Below are positions 30,114-41,100 of a stretch of 64,000 nt of DNA, piece by piece. The notes under the pieces were generated by a model. That model was not told where the DNA came from. It worked only from the letters and a program-made list of their open reading frames with translations, and did no database searches. Position numbers and translations under genes: made by a program. Positions within the stretch are counted from its first letter, which is position 1. Every line of letters begins with the position of its first letter. Source of the stretch: Chitinophaga silvatica (lineage in GTDB: Bacteria; Bacteroidota; Bacteroidia; Chitinophagales; Chitinophagaceae); the NCBI RefSeq assembly GCF_003419895.1, contig NZ_QPMM01000003.1, forward strand, positions 1-64,000, in the 5' to 3' direction.

Positions 30114-31598
30114 CTAGAATTGGAAATAGATAGGCATCATCGGAACAGTAGTCTTCACCTGAACCAATACCCACACAAAAATCACCAACACCGCAATGTT
30201 TCCTGCTACCGGCATGCGTCCCAAGACCGTTTCCATAGAGATTTCTGCTTTGGAAGGAAGGAAATGTAGTACAAATCCCATAAGCATTACCCAGAATACT
30301 GCGGTATATCCGTCATAAAGACTCAACGCAATTTCTGGTTGGAAATCGTAGACTATCTGATGAATTAATGCCCAGGCATCTCCAAAAGTACTGGCTTTAA
30401 AGAAGATCCAGCAGAAACATACAAAATGGAAGGTGACCAGGATACCTATTATTTTAAATAAATTAGCTTTCCATCCCTGGAATACAACCTTCTTCTTTTT
30501 CAGGAAGTCTATTCTCACTTTATCCAGGGCGAGTGCGCCTCCGTGTAATGCTCCCCAGAAGATGAAGTTCCAGCTGGCACCATGCCAGAAACCACCTATC
30601 AGCATGGTTAAGGCCAGGTTAATATACTGTCTTACTTTTCCTTTTCTGTTACCACCCAATGGGATATAAAGGTAGTCTCTCAACCAGCTCGACAATGAAA
30701 TATGCCAGCGTCTCCAGAATTCGGTAATAGAGGAACTTTGGTAAGGAGAATCGAAGTTAGGTGGAATTTTGAAACCTGTCCACCTGGCGATTCCCAATGC
30801 CATATCAGAATATCCTGAGAAGTCGCAATAAATTACGAGTGCATAACCATATACACCCAGGAGGCATTCGATACCTGTATGCTTACTAGGGTCGTCGAAG
30901 ATATATTGAACGAAGTTTTGATAGATAAAGTCTGAAATGATCATTTTCTTGAATAATCCTGCCATGATCAGATACATTCCTTTACCGATGTCTTCGGACG
31001 TAAGTTTGTAGGGTTTGGAGATCTGGGGGATGAAGTCGGCTGCTCTGACAATAGGTCCCATCATCAGTTTAGGGAAGAAGGAAAGGAAGAACAGATAATC
31101 CATGAAATCATTTACCGGTTCTATTTCATCTCTGTAAACATCTATTGTGTAGCTAAGATTTTCGAAAGTATAGAAGGAAATCCCGATTGGCAGAATAAGG
31201 TTTAAAAGCGGGATATGACCTGCTGTAAAATCGTTTACTATACCTATAAAGAAGTTGGTATACTTAAAATAGAACAGCAGGCCTATGTTCAGAATAATAC
31301 TCGTGACTAGCAGGGTTTTCTTGGTCGACTTGTTAGGAGTTTTATGTATCCAGTGCGATAGGTTATAATCAACTATTGCAGAAAGGATTACAAGCCCAAC
31401 ATAGTAATCACAGGCTTTGTAAAAGAAGTACAGTGAGAATACTGTGTAAATAACAACTCTTGCTCTTTTGTTATTACTGGCTAACAGATAGCACATAATA
31501 AAAAGTGCGAAGAAGTAAAAAAAGAAACCGCTGTTAAACAGCACCGGGTTTGCCGGGTCGTACAGAAGCTCTTTTAAGAGCTTATCAACGTTGAACAT
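30114..31598 (-). CDS. Membrane-bound O-acyltransferase (MBOAT, AlgI/PatA type)
   Basis: The 494-residue product is a multi-pass membrane protein with the MBOAT hallmarks: LILPIGISFYTFENLSYTID, the conserved TEFWRRWHISLSSWLRDY, and MLIGGFWHGASWNFIFWG, whose histidine is the proposed catalytic residue. Homologues move acyl (usually acetyl) groups across the inner membrane to alginate, teichoic acid or peptidoglycan, usually with an SGNH protein that completes transfer. Here it is the last gene of a four-gene operon and overlaps the preceding SGNH gene by 14 bp, so the pair is almost certainly translated together. The final acceptor is not shown by the sequence. Confidence 0.94.
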   Translation of the reverse strand: MFNVDKLLKELLYDPANPVLFNSGFFFYFFALFIMCYLLASNNKRARVVIYTVFSLYFFYKACDYYVGLVILSAIVDYNLSHWIHKTPNKSTKKTLLVTSIILNIGLLFYFKYTNFFIGIVNDFTAGHIPLLNLILPIGISFYTFENLSYTIDVYRDEIEPVNDFMDYLFFLSFFPKLMMGPIVRAADFIPQISKPYKLTSEDIGKGMYLIMAGLFKKMIISDFIYQNFVQYIFDDPSKHTGIECLLGVYGYALVIYCDFSGYSDMALGIARWTGFKIPPNFDSPYQSSSITEFWRRWHISLSSWLRDYLYIPLGGNRKGKVRQYINLALTMLIGGFWHGASWNFIFWGALHGGALALDKVRIDFLKKKKVVFQGWKANLFKIIGILVTFHFVCFCWIFFKASTFGDAWALIHQIVYDFQPEIALSLYDGYTAVFWVMLMGFVLHFLPSKAEISMETVLGRMPVAGNIAVLVIFVWVLVQVKTTVPMMPIYFQF

Positions 31599-32865
31599 TC
31601 GAAGTCAGTGAATTTTTCTTTACTTGCTGTATATAATGCGTATAGGATTGGTTCAGGGCTTCAAACAGCAGTTGACCCTGCATTTGATATCCTCTCACAT
31701 TAAAATGAATATGATCGGGAGCCCATCCTCCTGCAAATCTATCCTTTTGCTCTTTATTAACCGCATTAAAATTCCAGCTTGCAATTCCGTGTTCCCTGGC
31801 GTATCCCATTATTTGCTGAGTTACCATCGAAATATATGGGTTAGGGTAATACTTTGTGGTGTACGTTGTTCTGTACTTCTTACCAACCTTTTTTCTGTGA
31901 GCAGTTTTCACGGCCTTCATACAGTCGGGAGGAGTGGTTAGTAAGATATTGACATTGGGATTGTGTTCCCTGATTAAAGTAACAGCTTTATCTATTTCAT
32001 TTCTGAAAGCTAAAGGATCTAATTTTCCATAAGCTTCATTGGTACCTAAAGAAATGATCACCAGCTGGGGTTGAAGTACCGCCATCTGAGTGAGCAGGGT
32101 ATTGCTGATTTCATTGTACTGCTGGTACATGGCACCATTGATTCCGATACTATTGTACAGGATACCATTGTTACCGTTTTCCATTACGGCACCATAGAAA
32201 CGGAACTGTCCATTGCCGGTACCTTCCCAGCGAGCCTGAAATGTTTGAGCTGTTTGCGGAAAGTCGAGCGTTGCCAGATTTAAAGTAGGCGAGCCTGCAT
32301 CGGCAACCGAAGCGATAGAAACATTAGCATCGGGAGCAACCAGTGAGTTATTGGTATTACCGGCATCATACAATAGCTTTACTCTACGGAAGTTATTATC
32401 CATAGTTGCGTCTTGTTTTCCGGTAAAAGATAAGGTGGGAGCATCATTTTGGGAAATAAGCACAATACCGCCAGGGCCGAGCATTGGGGATTTATTTCTA
32501 TCCACTACTCTTTCAGATTGCCATCTGACAGTGCTATTCCATCTGAAGTCTTCCGGGCCGTTGGTTCCGGCGAGGTTATATGGGAAAACGTAGCCCCTTC
32601 CGGCGGAGCCAAATTCCTGTTGTAAAAGGGATGCAGTAGCTAAAGGGAAATAGCCTGCCTGCACATGGGAGTCGCCCAGGTGAACTATGGAAATGACCTT
32701 AGTATTTGCAACAGAAAAGGAATCGAAAACATTGTAAAGAGCGGAGTCCTGAGCAATGCTGTTAATATTCTTTTGTTGTGCATAGGTTGCAGTTCCAGCA
32801 AGTAACAGTAACGAGAGTACTGCTACCAATTTCCTTTTAAGGTTGTTGTGCCAGCCTGTATTCAT
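31585..32865 (-). CDS. SGNH/GDSL-family acyl-transferase or esterase, periplasmic
   Basis: The 426-residue product has a signal peptide (residues about 1-29, ending TATYA). SGNH blocks: HLGDSHVQAG with nucleophile Ser66, the GTNE block (VIISLGTNEAYG), and PDHIHFNVRG with Asp384 and His387. Two non-catalytic beta-rich stretches sit between blocks I and III. It overlaps the upstream SGNH gene by 29 bp and the downstream MBOAT gene by 14 bp. By analogy with PatB or AlgX/AlgJ it likely receives acyl groups from the MBOAT protein and passes them to an envelope glycan; it could also be the matching esterase. Confidence 0.9.
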   Translation of the reverse strand: MNTGWHNNLKRKLVAVLSLLLLAGTATYAQQKNINSIAQDSALYNVFDSFSVANTKVISIVHLGDSHVQAGYFPLATASLLQQEFGSAGRGYVFPYNLAGTNGPEDFRWNSTVRWQSERVVDRNKSPMLGPGGIVLISQNDAPTLSFTGKQDATMDNNFRRVKLLYDAGNTNNSLVAPDANVSIASVADAGSPTLNLATLDFPQTAQTFQARWEGTGNGQFRFYGAVMENGNNGILYNSIGINGAMYQQYNEISNTLLTQMAVLQPQLVIISLGTNEAYGKLDPLAFRNEIDKAVTLIREHNPNVNILLTTPPDCMKAVKTAHRKKVGKKYRTTYTTKYYPNPYISMVTQQIMGYAREHGIASWNFNAVNKEQKDRFAGGWAPDHIHFNVRGYQMQGQLLFEALNQSYTHYIQQVKKNSLTSNVQR

Positions 32866-34255
32866 TCATTAAAGCTTTGTAAAGCAGCGCACCTACTTTG
32901 GCTGCTCCGGTTCTGTTAAAGTGTGTATAATCCTTGTTGGCCATCACCGTATCACCTTCTACCCACTTTACCATGGAGCCTTCGCCACCCATTGCGGCGT
33001 AAAGATTCCAGTAAGCAGTACCATGTATTGCAGCCAGGTCGTGTTGCACTTTTAAGAGTGCGGGTACTCCTGGTGCGGTAACATACTTGTCCGCTTTTCT
33101 ATAAGATTTATCTGCTGTTCCTATAATTAAGAATGAAGTTCCTGGCAAATCCTGTCGTAAAGAGTCTACTACTTTCGTCATTGGTTTTTCGTACCAGCTG
33201 TAATCTGTCAGTTCTGGCTTCCATAATACATTGGCGCCATAGTGCATTACAATCAGATCGTAGTGTCTTTCTTCCTGCATTTGCCGGATCATTGCTGCTG
33301 ATAGATGTCCGAGCTCTATTCCACTGATTCCTCTGAATGAATAATTATCCACGTACACTCCATTTCCGCTTTCGAAACAAACGCCATAAAGAGGCATTGT
33401 ATTGCCCGAGTAAGACATGAGCAAAGATGGAGATGCAGTATCTTGTTTTAAGTCCAGTCTATTAACGGTTTGATTACCGTTTAATGTATATGGTCTGTCA
33501 TTAATTGTGATAGTACCATTATTTCCCTGGCCGAATAAAACAGAGATTTCATCAAACTTGTCCAGTAGTGGTTTTTTAACCGGAGAATATTTGACCCAGC
33601 TATTGCTACCTGGGAGAAAAGTATGTCCGGATAATCCTAGTTGGACGTTTGAGGGTGGAGAATTTTTATAATGATAATCCTTCCAATCTCTAGAAAAGGT
33701 ATGGGTGATTGTAGTTCTAAAAGAAGCTACAATGGAGGTAACTGGCACGAAGCCAACACCTGCACCACCGAAAAAATGTTGTAAACTATCGCGTAAATCG
33801 CTGGTAATCAGATCACCTTCAATCATTGAATCTCCAAAATAGGCGATTCTCACTTTATTTCTTTTTCCGGCTTTTAAATCTTTGAGTGCCTCCAGGAATC
33901 TTTTCAGTCCTGGGTTATCGGCAGCTTCGGGAGAGGAATACTCTAAAATTCCGGCATAGGAAAGGAAATCGTGAGTATGATCTGGATTGGCAGCGTTAGT
34001 GCCGGTAGTTGTTGTGGTGGTAGTGCTGTCGTCTTTCGAAAAATGCTTACTGCCGCCATTATTGGCAGCAGTAAGTATTTCTTCTTGGTCCGGGTTATTT
34101 TTGTCTGGTGATCTTAACTCAGAGAGGAGGTCCAGTTTTCTAAATTGAAACCCTTTATAAGTAAGATTGACATTGAGCTGTGAGAGCCCCACCAAACATG
34201 CCAGAGTTCCGATAACAATAATGAACGGATAGGCAGATTTATTTTTGCCGGACAT
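32837..34255 (-). CDS. Second SGNH/GDSL-family protein, membrane-anchored
   Basis: The 472-residue product has one N-terminal hydrophobic segment (residues about 10-30) that could be an anchor or signal, then a low-complexity linker with a run of threonines (near 78-86). SGNH blocks: AYFGDSMIEGD with Ser143, VMHYGANVLW, and KDYTHFN with Asp442 and His445. It is the second gene of the operon: 8 bp after the glucosaminidase gene and overlapping the next SGNH gene by 29 bp. It is diverged from its neighbour, so the two may divide transferase and esterase roles, or act on different acceptors. Confidence 0.89.
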   Translation of the reverse strand: MSGKNKSAYPFIIVIGTLACLVGLSQLNVNLTYKGFQFRKLDLLSELRSPDKNNPDQEEILTAANNGGSKHFSKDDSTTTTTTTGTNAANPDHTHDFLSYAGILEYSSPEAADNPGLKRFLEALKDLKAGKRNKVRIAYFGDSMIEGDLITSDLRDSLQHFFGGAGVGFVPVTSIVASFRTTITHTFSRDWKDYHYKNSPPSNVQLGLSGHTFLPGSNSWVKYSPVKKPLLDKFDEISVLFGQGNNGTITINDRPYTLNGNQTVNRLDLKQDTASPSLLMSYSGNTMPLYGVCFESGNGVYVDNYSFRGISGIELGHLSAAMIRQMQEERHYDLIVMHYGANVLWKPELTDYSWYEKPMTKVVDSLRQDLPGTSFLIIGTADKSYRKADKYVTAPGVPALLKVQHDLAAIHGTAYWNLYAAMGGEGSMVKWVEGDTVMANKDYTHFNRTGAAKVGALLYKALMNEYRLAQQP

Positions 34256-34263
34256 AATAAATT

Positions 34264-34899
34264 TCAGTTAGCAGCACCCTGTTCGCTCGCTCCAGGCATT
34301 CCTACGGTTAACCATTTAGCGGATTCCGCAGAAACACTATCCATGCTGGCGTCCAGTTTATAGAGTTTATATTTATTAATAATGTTAGTAACTCTTCTGA
34401 TCCATTCGTGACCAGCAGAGGAATAACCGCTAGTATTCATTTTTTTCAACCAGGTAGAGAATTCAGGGTTACCCTTCATTTCTCCGAACCATTTTTTCTT
34501 GGCCAGAACTGCCACAAAGTGCTCGTAAGAGGCCACATCATTGGCATATTGTTTATAGACAGAACGTTGACCAGGTTTGATTTCGTGTAAGTTGTTCTTA
34601 CCTACAATTCCAAAGTGGTTGTGCAACAGTTTGGCATTTCGGCTTGTGCCTGTACCTGACTCCAGCATTGCTACTCCAAGGATTACGCTAGCCGGGATAC
34701 CGGTTTCCTGCATCAGGTTTACAGATACCGGACTAAATTTTGAAAGGTAATTGTTTGTTGATTGTTGCGCAAACCCAACATTGCCGAGCATTAGCATAAT
34801 TAACACCGCAAATGACCATACTGTCCGCTTGAAGAATGTAGAAATTCCCATGGTAGTACTACTTTTTGTAGGTGATAGTTTGTTTGTTTTCAGCATCAT
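34264..34899 (-). CDS. Secreted glucosaminidase-domain protein (peptidoglycan hydrolase)
   Basis: The 211-residue product starts at ATG 34899; an ATG at 34851 (MGISTFFKRTVW...) is also possible and leaves the same signal peptide ending GFAQ. Residues about 52-190 match the FlgJ/LytG-type N-acetylglucosaminidase domain: IPASVILGVAMLESGTGTS with likely catalytic Glu80, HNHFGIVG, and YSSAGHEWIRRVTNII. Such enzymes cleave glycan strands of peptidoglycan. It is first in the operon with two SGNH proteins and an MBOAT. This suggests the acylated polymer is peptidoglycan or that acylation and cleavage are coordinated. Confidence 0.9.
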   Translation of the reverse strand: MMLKTNKLSPTKSSTTMGISTFFKRTVWSFAVLIMLMLGNVGFAQQSTNNYLSKFSPVSVNLMQETGIPASVILGVAMLESGTGTSRNAKLLHNHFGIVGKNNLHEIKPGQRSVYKQYANDVASYEHFVAVLAKKKWFGEMKGNPEFSTWLKKMNTSGYSSAGHEWIRRVTNIINKYKLYKLDASMDSVSAESAKWLTVGMPGASEQGAAN

Positions 34900-35049
34900 T
34901 TTCTTACTTCACATATCAACGATGATCACATCAGATCACACCGCAATATTAACTTTAAAAAATTAAATAATAAGTTTACTCTTCTTCTCTCTTCTCGATA
35001 CTCGTTCGTTAATCGTTCGTTAAAAAAATTGTTACAATATTTTATACCA

Positions 35050-35088
35050 ATCCCCTTTGACGCGGCGGTTTGCCAACTCAAAGGGGAT
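35050..35088. terminator. Hairpin downstream of aspS
   Basis: ATCCCCTTTGA (35050-35060) pairs with TCAAAGGGGAT (35078-35088) around a 17-nt loop. The T-run follows only on the plus strand, so termination of aspS (minus strand) would be less canonical. The rest of the 34900-35180 gap shows no gene and no clear promoter box. Confidence 0.5.
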
Positions 35089-35180
35089 TTTTCGCTACGA
35101 AAGCTCTATACTTGCAAAGACTATGCCGGCAAGTGCCAAACCAGTTTTTAGGCTGTTATTGATACGTTAATGACCAGCAT

Positions 35181-36932
35181 TTATTCTTTTACAAGACTGA
35201 TTCTCAATTCATTAAGTTGTGCTTGATCGATCTCACTAGGAGCATCCAACATAACGTCGCGGCCGGAATTGTTCTTCGGGAAGGCGATAAAATCCCGGAT
35301 ACTTTCACTTCCACCTAACAGCGAACACAGGCGATCAAATCCGAAGGCTATCCCTCCATGTGGTGGTGCACCATATTCAAAAGCACCTAATAAGAATCCA
35401 AATTTGCGTTCCGCTTCCTCTTTACTCATACCTAACGCTGCAAACATCTTTTGTTGCAGATCTCGTTGGAAAATACGGATCGAGCCTCCTCCAACTTCCG
35501 TACCATTTAACACGATATCGTAGGCGTTGGCCAAAATATTACCATATTGTGAAGGATCGTCCATTAAGGAAATATGCTCAGGCTTTGGCGACGTAAACGG
35601 ATGATGACGGGCCACCCAACGGTTCTCTTCTTCAGCATATTCAAACAAAGGAAAGTCTACCACCCACAACGGTTTAAACTCGTTTTTGTTGCGTAATCCC
35701 AGGCGTTCTCCCATCTCAAGGCGGAGCTCGCTGGCCGCTTTTCTAGTGCGCTCTTCCTTGCCAGCCAGTACCAGAATTAAATCTCCCGGTTCTGCCTTGC
35801 ATTGCTGAGCCCATAATTTCAGTTGCTCTTCGTCAAAAAACTTATCCACAGAGCTCTTTAGCGAACCATCAGTATTATACTTCACATATACCAGACCGCT
35901 CATGCCAATCTGCGGACGCTTCACCCATTCTGTCAGCTCATCTAACTGCTTACGGGTATATTCCGAACAGCCTTTAGCATTTACTGCCACAACAAGCTCA
36001 GCATCATCAAATACCTTAAAGCCTTTTGCTTTTACGGTATCATTCAAATTTACCAATTTCATCTCAAACCGGATATCTGGCTTGTCGTTACCATAGAACT
36101 CCATGGCTTCTGCCCAGGTCATCCGTGGAAATGCCTCGGTAAATTCAATACCCTTTATTTCCATGAATATATGCTTCAGCATATGTTCAAATGTACTCAG
36201 AATATCTTCCTGCTCTACAAAACTCATCTCACAGTCGATCTGTGTAAACTCAGGCTGACGATCAGCTCTTAAGTCCTCATCTCTGAAGCACTTTACAATC
36301 TGGTAGTAACGGTCGTAACCGCTTACCATCAGCAACTGCTTGAAAGTTTGTGGCGACTGCGGAAGTCCGTAAAACTGGTTCGGGTTCATCCGGCTTGGTA
36401 CCACGAAATCTCGGGCTCCTTCCGGTGTAGAATTGATCAGAAACGGAGTTTCAACATCAATAAACCCGGCAGAATGAAGATAGTTACGGGCAGCACGACC
36501 CACCTGATAACGTAACTCCAGATTCTGTCTTACTATATTACGGCGCAAATCAAGGAAACGGTATTTCATCCTTAATTCATCTCCCCCATCCGTATCGTCC
36601 TGAATAGTGAATGGCGGAGTCTTCGCTGCATTCAATACTTTAAAATCAGTAACCGTGATCTCAATATCACCGGTTGGTATATTTTTATTCTTGCTAGAAC
36701 GCTCTGTTACAACTCCTGTTACCTGAACCACAAACTCACGTCCTAAAGGCTGAGCATCCAATTTCGGATTCAGGTTCTCTCCAAATAATAATTGAGTAAT
36801 TCCGTATCGGTCTCTTAAATCAAAGAAATTGATACTTCCAAATTTCCTCACTGTCTGAATCCATCCGGCCAGGGTTACTTCCTGACCTACCTGTTCCATT
36901 CTTAACTCTCCGCAAGTGTGCGTCCTATACAT
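35181..36932 (-). CDS. aspS: Aspartyl-tRNA synthetase
   Basis: The 583-residue class II synthetase charges tRNA(Asp). An N-terminal OB-fold anticodon domain ([25 protein letters not shown]) is followed by the catalytic core with motif 2 [20 protein letters not shown] and motif 3 GIAFGFDRL. The bacterial insertion domain is present around residues 290-420. Length is that of the bacterial discriminating type, but I cannot tell from sequence alone whether it is non-discriminating for Asn. A -7 box lies about 100 bp upstream. Confidence 0.98.
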   Translation of the reverse strand: MYRTHTCGELRMEQVGQEVTLAGWIQTVRKFGSINFFDLRDRYGITQLLFGENLNPKLDAQPLGREFVVQVTGVVTERSSKNKNIPTGDIEITVTDFKVLNAAKTPPFTIQDDTDGGDELRMKYRFLDLRRNIVRQNLELRYQVGRAARNYLHSAGFIDVETPFLINSTPEGARDFVVPSRMNPNQFYGLPQSPQTFKQLLMVSGYDRYYQIVKCFRDEDLRADRQPEFTQIDCEMSFVEQEDILSTFEHMLKHIFMEIKGIEFTEAFPRMTWAEAMEFYGNDKPDIRFEMKLVNLNDTVKAKGFKVFDDAELVVAVNAKGCSEYTRKQLDELTEWVKRPQIGMSGLVYVKYNTDGSLKSSVDKFFDEEQLKLWAQQCKAEPGDLILVLAGKEERTRKAASELRLEMGERLGLRNKNEFKPLWVVDFPLFEYAEEENRWVARHHPFTSPKPEHISLMDDPSQYGNILANAYDIVLNGTEVGGGSIRIFQRDLQQKMFAALGMSKEEAERKFGFLLGAFEYGAPPHGGIAFGFDRLCSLLGGSESIRDFIAFPKNNSGRDVMLDAPSEIDQAQLNELRISLVKE

Positions 36933-37033
36933 GCGTAAATAATTGATTTTATTTAATTTATGGTTGACCTACGGGATGAATTGTCTGAATTGGCGACCAC
37001 TACCCAGTTGTTCAATTTAGCCCATAAAGGTGG

Positions 37034-37041
37034 CAAAGATA
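37034..37041 (-). promoter_or_regulatory. -7 box of aspS
   Basis: TATCTTTG on the minus strand lies between the FAD oxidoreductase stop and aspS and predicts a leader of about 95 nt. No good -33 element. Confidence 0.5.
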
Positions 37042-37075
37042 AGGTTTGAATCGGGCATTTCCTGTCCGAACTATG

Positions 37076-38110
37076 TTAAAAATATCGCTTTACATCAATC
37101 TCCGGCATCAGTACAGCGTTTTTAACAAGCACATCCTTGAAATGTGAAGCCATATAAGGAGCTAAGGAACAGCCCTTTGTACCAAGCCCATTGAATACAC
37201 CAATAGCCGGGTGCTCCGGGTGAAACCCCACTATCGGCCTGCGGTCATTTCCACTTGGCCTTACTGCCGCCAACTGTCCTTTTATTATATATGGTACTTT
37301 TAAAAGCTGATTCAGGCTTTTTTCTAATATCAACCGCTGCGCTTCTGTAGGGTGGTCATCCGTGTAATCCCACACAAAGGATGAACCCGCCCAGAACAGT
37401 CCGTTATCCTGCGGCACCAATGTTATACTTTTCTTGATAATATCATTCGTCACCAACCCCGGCACTTCTATTTGCAAAACCTCCCCTTTATTTGGCAGAA
37501 ACTTGATCTTCTCAAAATATGGATTGGCTGAGGTAGCTACTCCATCACAAAAAATAATCTTCTCTGCCAGTAAGTCACCATACCTCACCCCTTTTTCCAA
37601 CAATTCAAGCTTGGCCAACTCGAAATGTTCAGCTTTCAGGCTTTCCCTATCATGCAAATATTTTCTGTAGGCTGGCAGAAATGAAGATAAGTTGATAGTA
37701 GCACCTTCCACAATAGCAGCCCCATGAGGCTGATCCAGAAATTCTTCATACCGTAGGGCTGATGGCACTTCGGTATAAGCACTGTCAGAAGTTTTTTGAA
37801 GAAAAGCAGATTGCATTTGGGCCGATGGGAATACGGACCATATCTGACGCGCTGTAAAAACCGACACCTGCAGCAAAGCCGAAAGCTGCAGATAAATAGC
37901 TTTTGCATACGGATAAATAGTATCATACATCCAGGCGGGCTCAAACCGGCGGCCAGAAACCGGATTAATAATACCGGCAGCCACCCGGGATGCACTGTTA
38001 GGCTTCGCGTCATCAATCACGATCACCCTTTTCCCTTCCTCGAGTAAGAACCAGCTCAGCATGGTACCCGCAATTCCCTGCCCTATAATAAGGTAATCTA
38101 CTTCCTTCAT
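37076..38110 (-). CDS. FAD-dependent oxidoreductase, DAO family
   Basis: The 344-residue product (ATG 38110; an in-frame GTG lies two codons earlier) begins MKEVDYLIIGQGIAGTMLSW, a Rossmann dinucleotide-binding site, followed by RVIVIDD. The C-terminal part has VRPSGNDRRPIVGFHPEHP and FNGLGTKGCSLAPYMA, typical of D-amino-acid oxidase/glycine oxidase-like enzymes. The substrate is not apparent. A relation to the MnmC oxidase domain is possible but the methyltransferase half is absent. It sits between the alpha-2-macroglobulin gene and aspS, with its own short upstream gap. Confidence 0.88.
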   Translation of the reverse strand: MKEVDYLIIGQGIAGTMLSWFLLEEGKRVIVIDDAKPNSASRVAAGIINPVSGRRFEPAWMYDTIYPYAKAIYLQLSALLQVSVFTARQIWSVFPSAQMQSAFLQKTSDSAYTEVPSALRYEEFLDQPHGAAIVEGATINLSSFLPAYRKYLHDRESLKAEHFELAKLELLEKGVRYGDLLAEKIIFCDGVATSANPYFEKIKFLPNKGEVLQIEVPGLVTNDIIKKSITLVPQDNGLFWAGSSFVWDYTDDHPTEAQRLILEKSLNQLLKVPYIIKGQLAAVRPSGNDRRPIVGFHPEHPAIGVFNGLGTKGCSLAPYMASHFKDVLVKNAVLMPEIDVKRYF

Positions 38111-38123
38111 GTTCACGCGAAGA

Positions 38124-38171
38124 TAAAAGAGTATGTCGAAAATCCTAATCTAATTTCAACATACTCTTTTA
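38124..38171 (-). terminator. Terminator of the alpha-2-macroglobulin gene
   Basis: TAAAAGAGTATGT (38124-38136) pairs with ACATACTCTTTTA (38159-38171), a 13-bp stem with a 22-nt loop, starting 5 nt after the stop. In minus orientation its far arm also holds TATCTTCG, a one-mismatch -7 box for the next gene. Confidence 0.7.
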
Positions 38172-38176
38172 TTATA

Positions 38177-41100
38177 CTATTCTACAACCTTCACATTAAT
38201 ACCTTCACTATGAGAAGAGAACTCCGGTGCATACATACATTCTGCAATGCTGATACCATTGGAATATTTACCCGTATGTGTTACAAACATCGTGTATTCA
38301 AATACGTGAGTACCCTTATTTAAATAGTTGAAGAAGAAATCAGTTGAGGCATCTTTGGTGCTCTGATAATAACCTAATCCATCCTGCCATCTTACTGTAC
38401 TCAATACATCAGTTGGTTCAAAACATGCCGCACGCATGTCACGAAGATGAATGTACTCCATTGGTCTGTCGGCCCTCAGCACTATTCTTACTTTAACTTT
38501 ATCGCCTACACGCAGTTCATTATTCTCTGTAATCCTGGTAAGTAAAGGACCATTATTCGTATTTACTTCCTTATACAATTCTTTTTCAATGGCCAGCGGA
38601 GTTTTAGCAAAAGTTATTTTATCCAACTCTTCAAAATACTGCCAGTAAACTGCTCCCCAGGAAGGTTGACCCTTACTTTGAGAAACTGTAAGCTCAATAT
38701 TCCCCATTTCAGGCTTCACTGCCTTGGCTTCTATTTGTTGTTTAATATAACCGGTACCTGCTTCCTGTTTATCTGGTTGTATCGTTGTATTACCCAATTG
38801 TATTGTAACAACCGGAGAGGTAGATAACCAGTTATCGCCCTTTAGCAGTATTGCATATACGGCATCTGCAGTGGCTTTTGTTGTGCGCCAGTTACTTGTT
38901 TGTTTATTCTTTAATAACCAGGTTTTAAGATCGGTTACCTCTTTCGCATTATTGCCTGTCTCACTGAATGCTTCTATCATTAATGCCTGGGTTTCTATCG
39001 GTGCCTGATACCAGCTATATCCTACTTCAACACTCTTCCAGTACATGCCTCTCTCCGGATTATTGATAGCCTTTTCCTTTAAGGATTTGATTATATCACC
39101 AGCAGTTTTAGCATCATTGGTCCGGGAGAATAATATTGCCAGCATTCCTTCAGCATAGATATCTTCTTTAGTCCAATACTTCTTAGCCTGAGCTTTATAA
39201 TATTCAAAAGCTTTAGCCATCTTTGGTTTTACCGGAATATTGAAGAAGCTTCTGGCATACAGATAATGAATCTGATAATAACCTATTTGCTTCTGATCCA
39301 CCTTTACTTTGGAAGTAATCAGTCTTCGGTAGTCTTGATTCAATTGTTGATCAAGATATTCTATAGCCCTGCTGGCTATTACATCCGTTTTACTATCTGT
39401 CTTTCCTGTTATTTTCTTCAGATGACCTATACCGGCAACGATATACTGGGTAATAAAACGATCGGCATACATACCTGCAAACCAAGGGAAAGAACCATCA
39501 GGTAATTGTTTTTCTGCCAGTTGATCAATCGCTTTTTGAAGCTCCGATTCCATTTTCTTCAGATCAAATAACAGTGCTATATTCCTTTTCTGTTCTTCTT
39601 CTGATTTAGCTTCCAGTACCCAAGGTGTTTGCTCCAGCAATATAGATTTCAGTTCTTCATTTTTTTGGAGATTGCTCAGCAATGCAGCAGTATCAGTAGT
39701 TTTCCATCTTTCCAACACTTCCTTAATACCTGGAGCATGATTCACAATATGACTGGCAAGGTAATTTGCATAATAGCGATTGAAAACCTGCTCTGCACAT
39801 TGGTAAGGATATTCCATCAGGTAAGGAAGAGACTGAACTGCATACCATGCAGGATTGCTGGTATACTCAACAGTAATCCCTTTCTGCTGTAGGCTTACAG
39901 AAGAATCGCTATGGAGTAGTTTTTCGAATTTGAACGATTGCTTTCCATCGCCTCTCATCTGTAATGGCAGAGATTCTGTTACCAGCATGGAATTAGAGAG
40001 AACAGGAATAGTATTTTCTTCTCCATCGCTGAATTGTGCGGCCTGTGCTATAACACGATAAACTAATGCACTCTTGAATCCGTGTGGCACCTGAACAGGA
40101 AAACTAACAACAGTACTTTGTCCGGCTTGTGCTGTAAAATGTTGCAGCGGGAAGATGTTCTGGAACCAGCCATCTACAGGCTGCATGGTTGCAGCATCAA
40201 GTAATTCCAATCTCGCCTGCCCGATTAGTAAGGTATCAGAAAGGTTAGATACCTTGGCTGTAAAGTTGATTTTATCTCCTTCTCTTACAAAACGCGGAGC
40301 ATTTGGCGCCACCATTAAGGTTTTCTGAGTAACGATACTCGTATTCACCATTCCAAATGCCAGGTCTTTAGTATGAGCTGCTGCCATGAAATTCCACTTG
40401 GTAAGGGATTCCGGCATGGTAAACTCAAATGTAATATTCCCCGCGTCATCAGTTCTCAGCTCAGGAAGGAAAAAGGCAGTTTCCTGGAAGTTTTTACGTG
40501 GAGCAACGGAAGGTTCACTTTCAGGTTGCTCTGCCACAGCAGAATCAGCAACTGCATAAGTTTCGTTTTTAGCTTTCATATCTCCTGCGTATGAAATTTC
40601 TGCTTTTGCGGCTACCGGTACACTAAAATTACGCTTTGCCAATGCAGCAGGTGGAGGAGCAGGAAAAGACATGGCCCTCGATCCGTAGATGGCAGAGGAC
40701 TGTAGTAAGGTATTGATAGAATTTACGGACATTAACTGATCGTATGTAATATTATCATACGATTCTGCCGGCATATTATAATGCAACTGAGATTGCTCAA
40801 TATAAAAGCTATTATACCCCCTGAAAATTGATGGTTCCCCGGTAATTAACTGCCAGTTAGGTCTTTCCCAGTTATTAGGTGCAAAAGCATCAAGCGATGC
40901 ATCATCCATATTTGCCACCATTTCTGCAGCAACCTTGCTTCCTTTATTTCCGGTAATAGTTACCGTCCATTTTTCCTTTTCTCCTGGTAACAACTTATCT
41001 CTGTGTGTTCCGATTTTTAAGTCCAGCTCTTTGTTATCCCATGGCACTTCCACTACTTTCTGAACAGTAAATAATCTGCTATCTCTTACTGCAACATAGT

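Noticed and set aside
35105..35150. Minus-strand TTTGGCACTTGCCGGC as a sigma-54 promoter.
   Set aside because: The GG and GC elements have the wrong spacing (about 5 nt in place of 10), and no suitable gene starts downstream.
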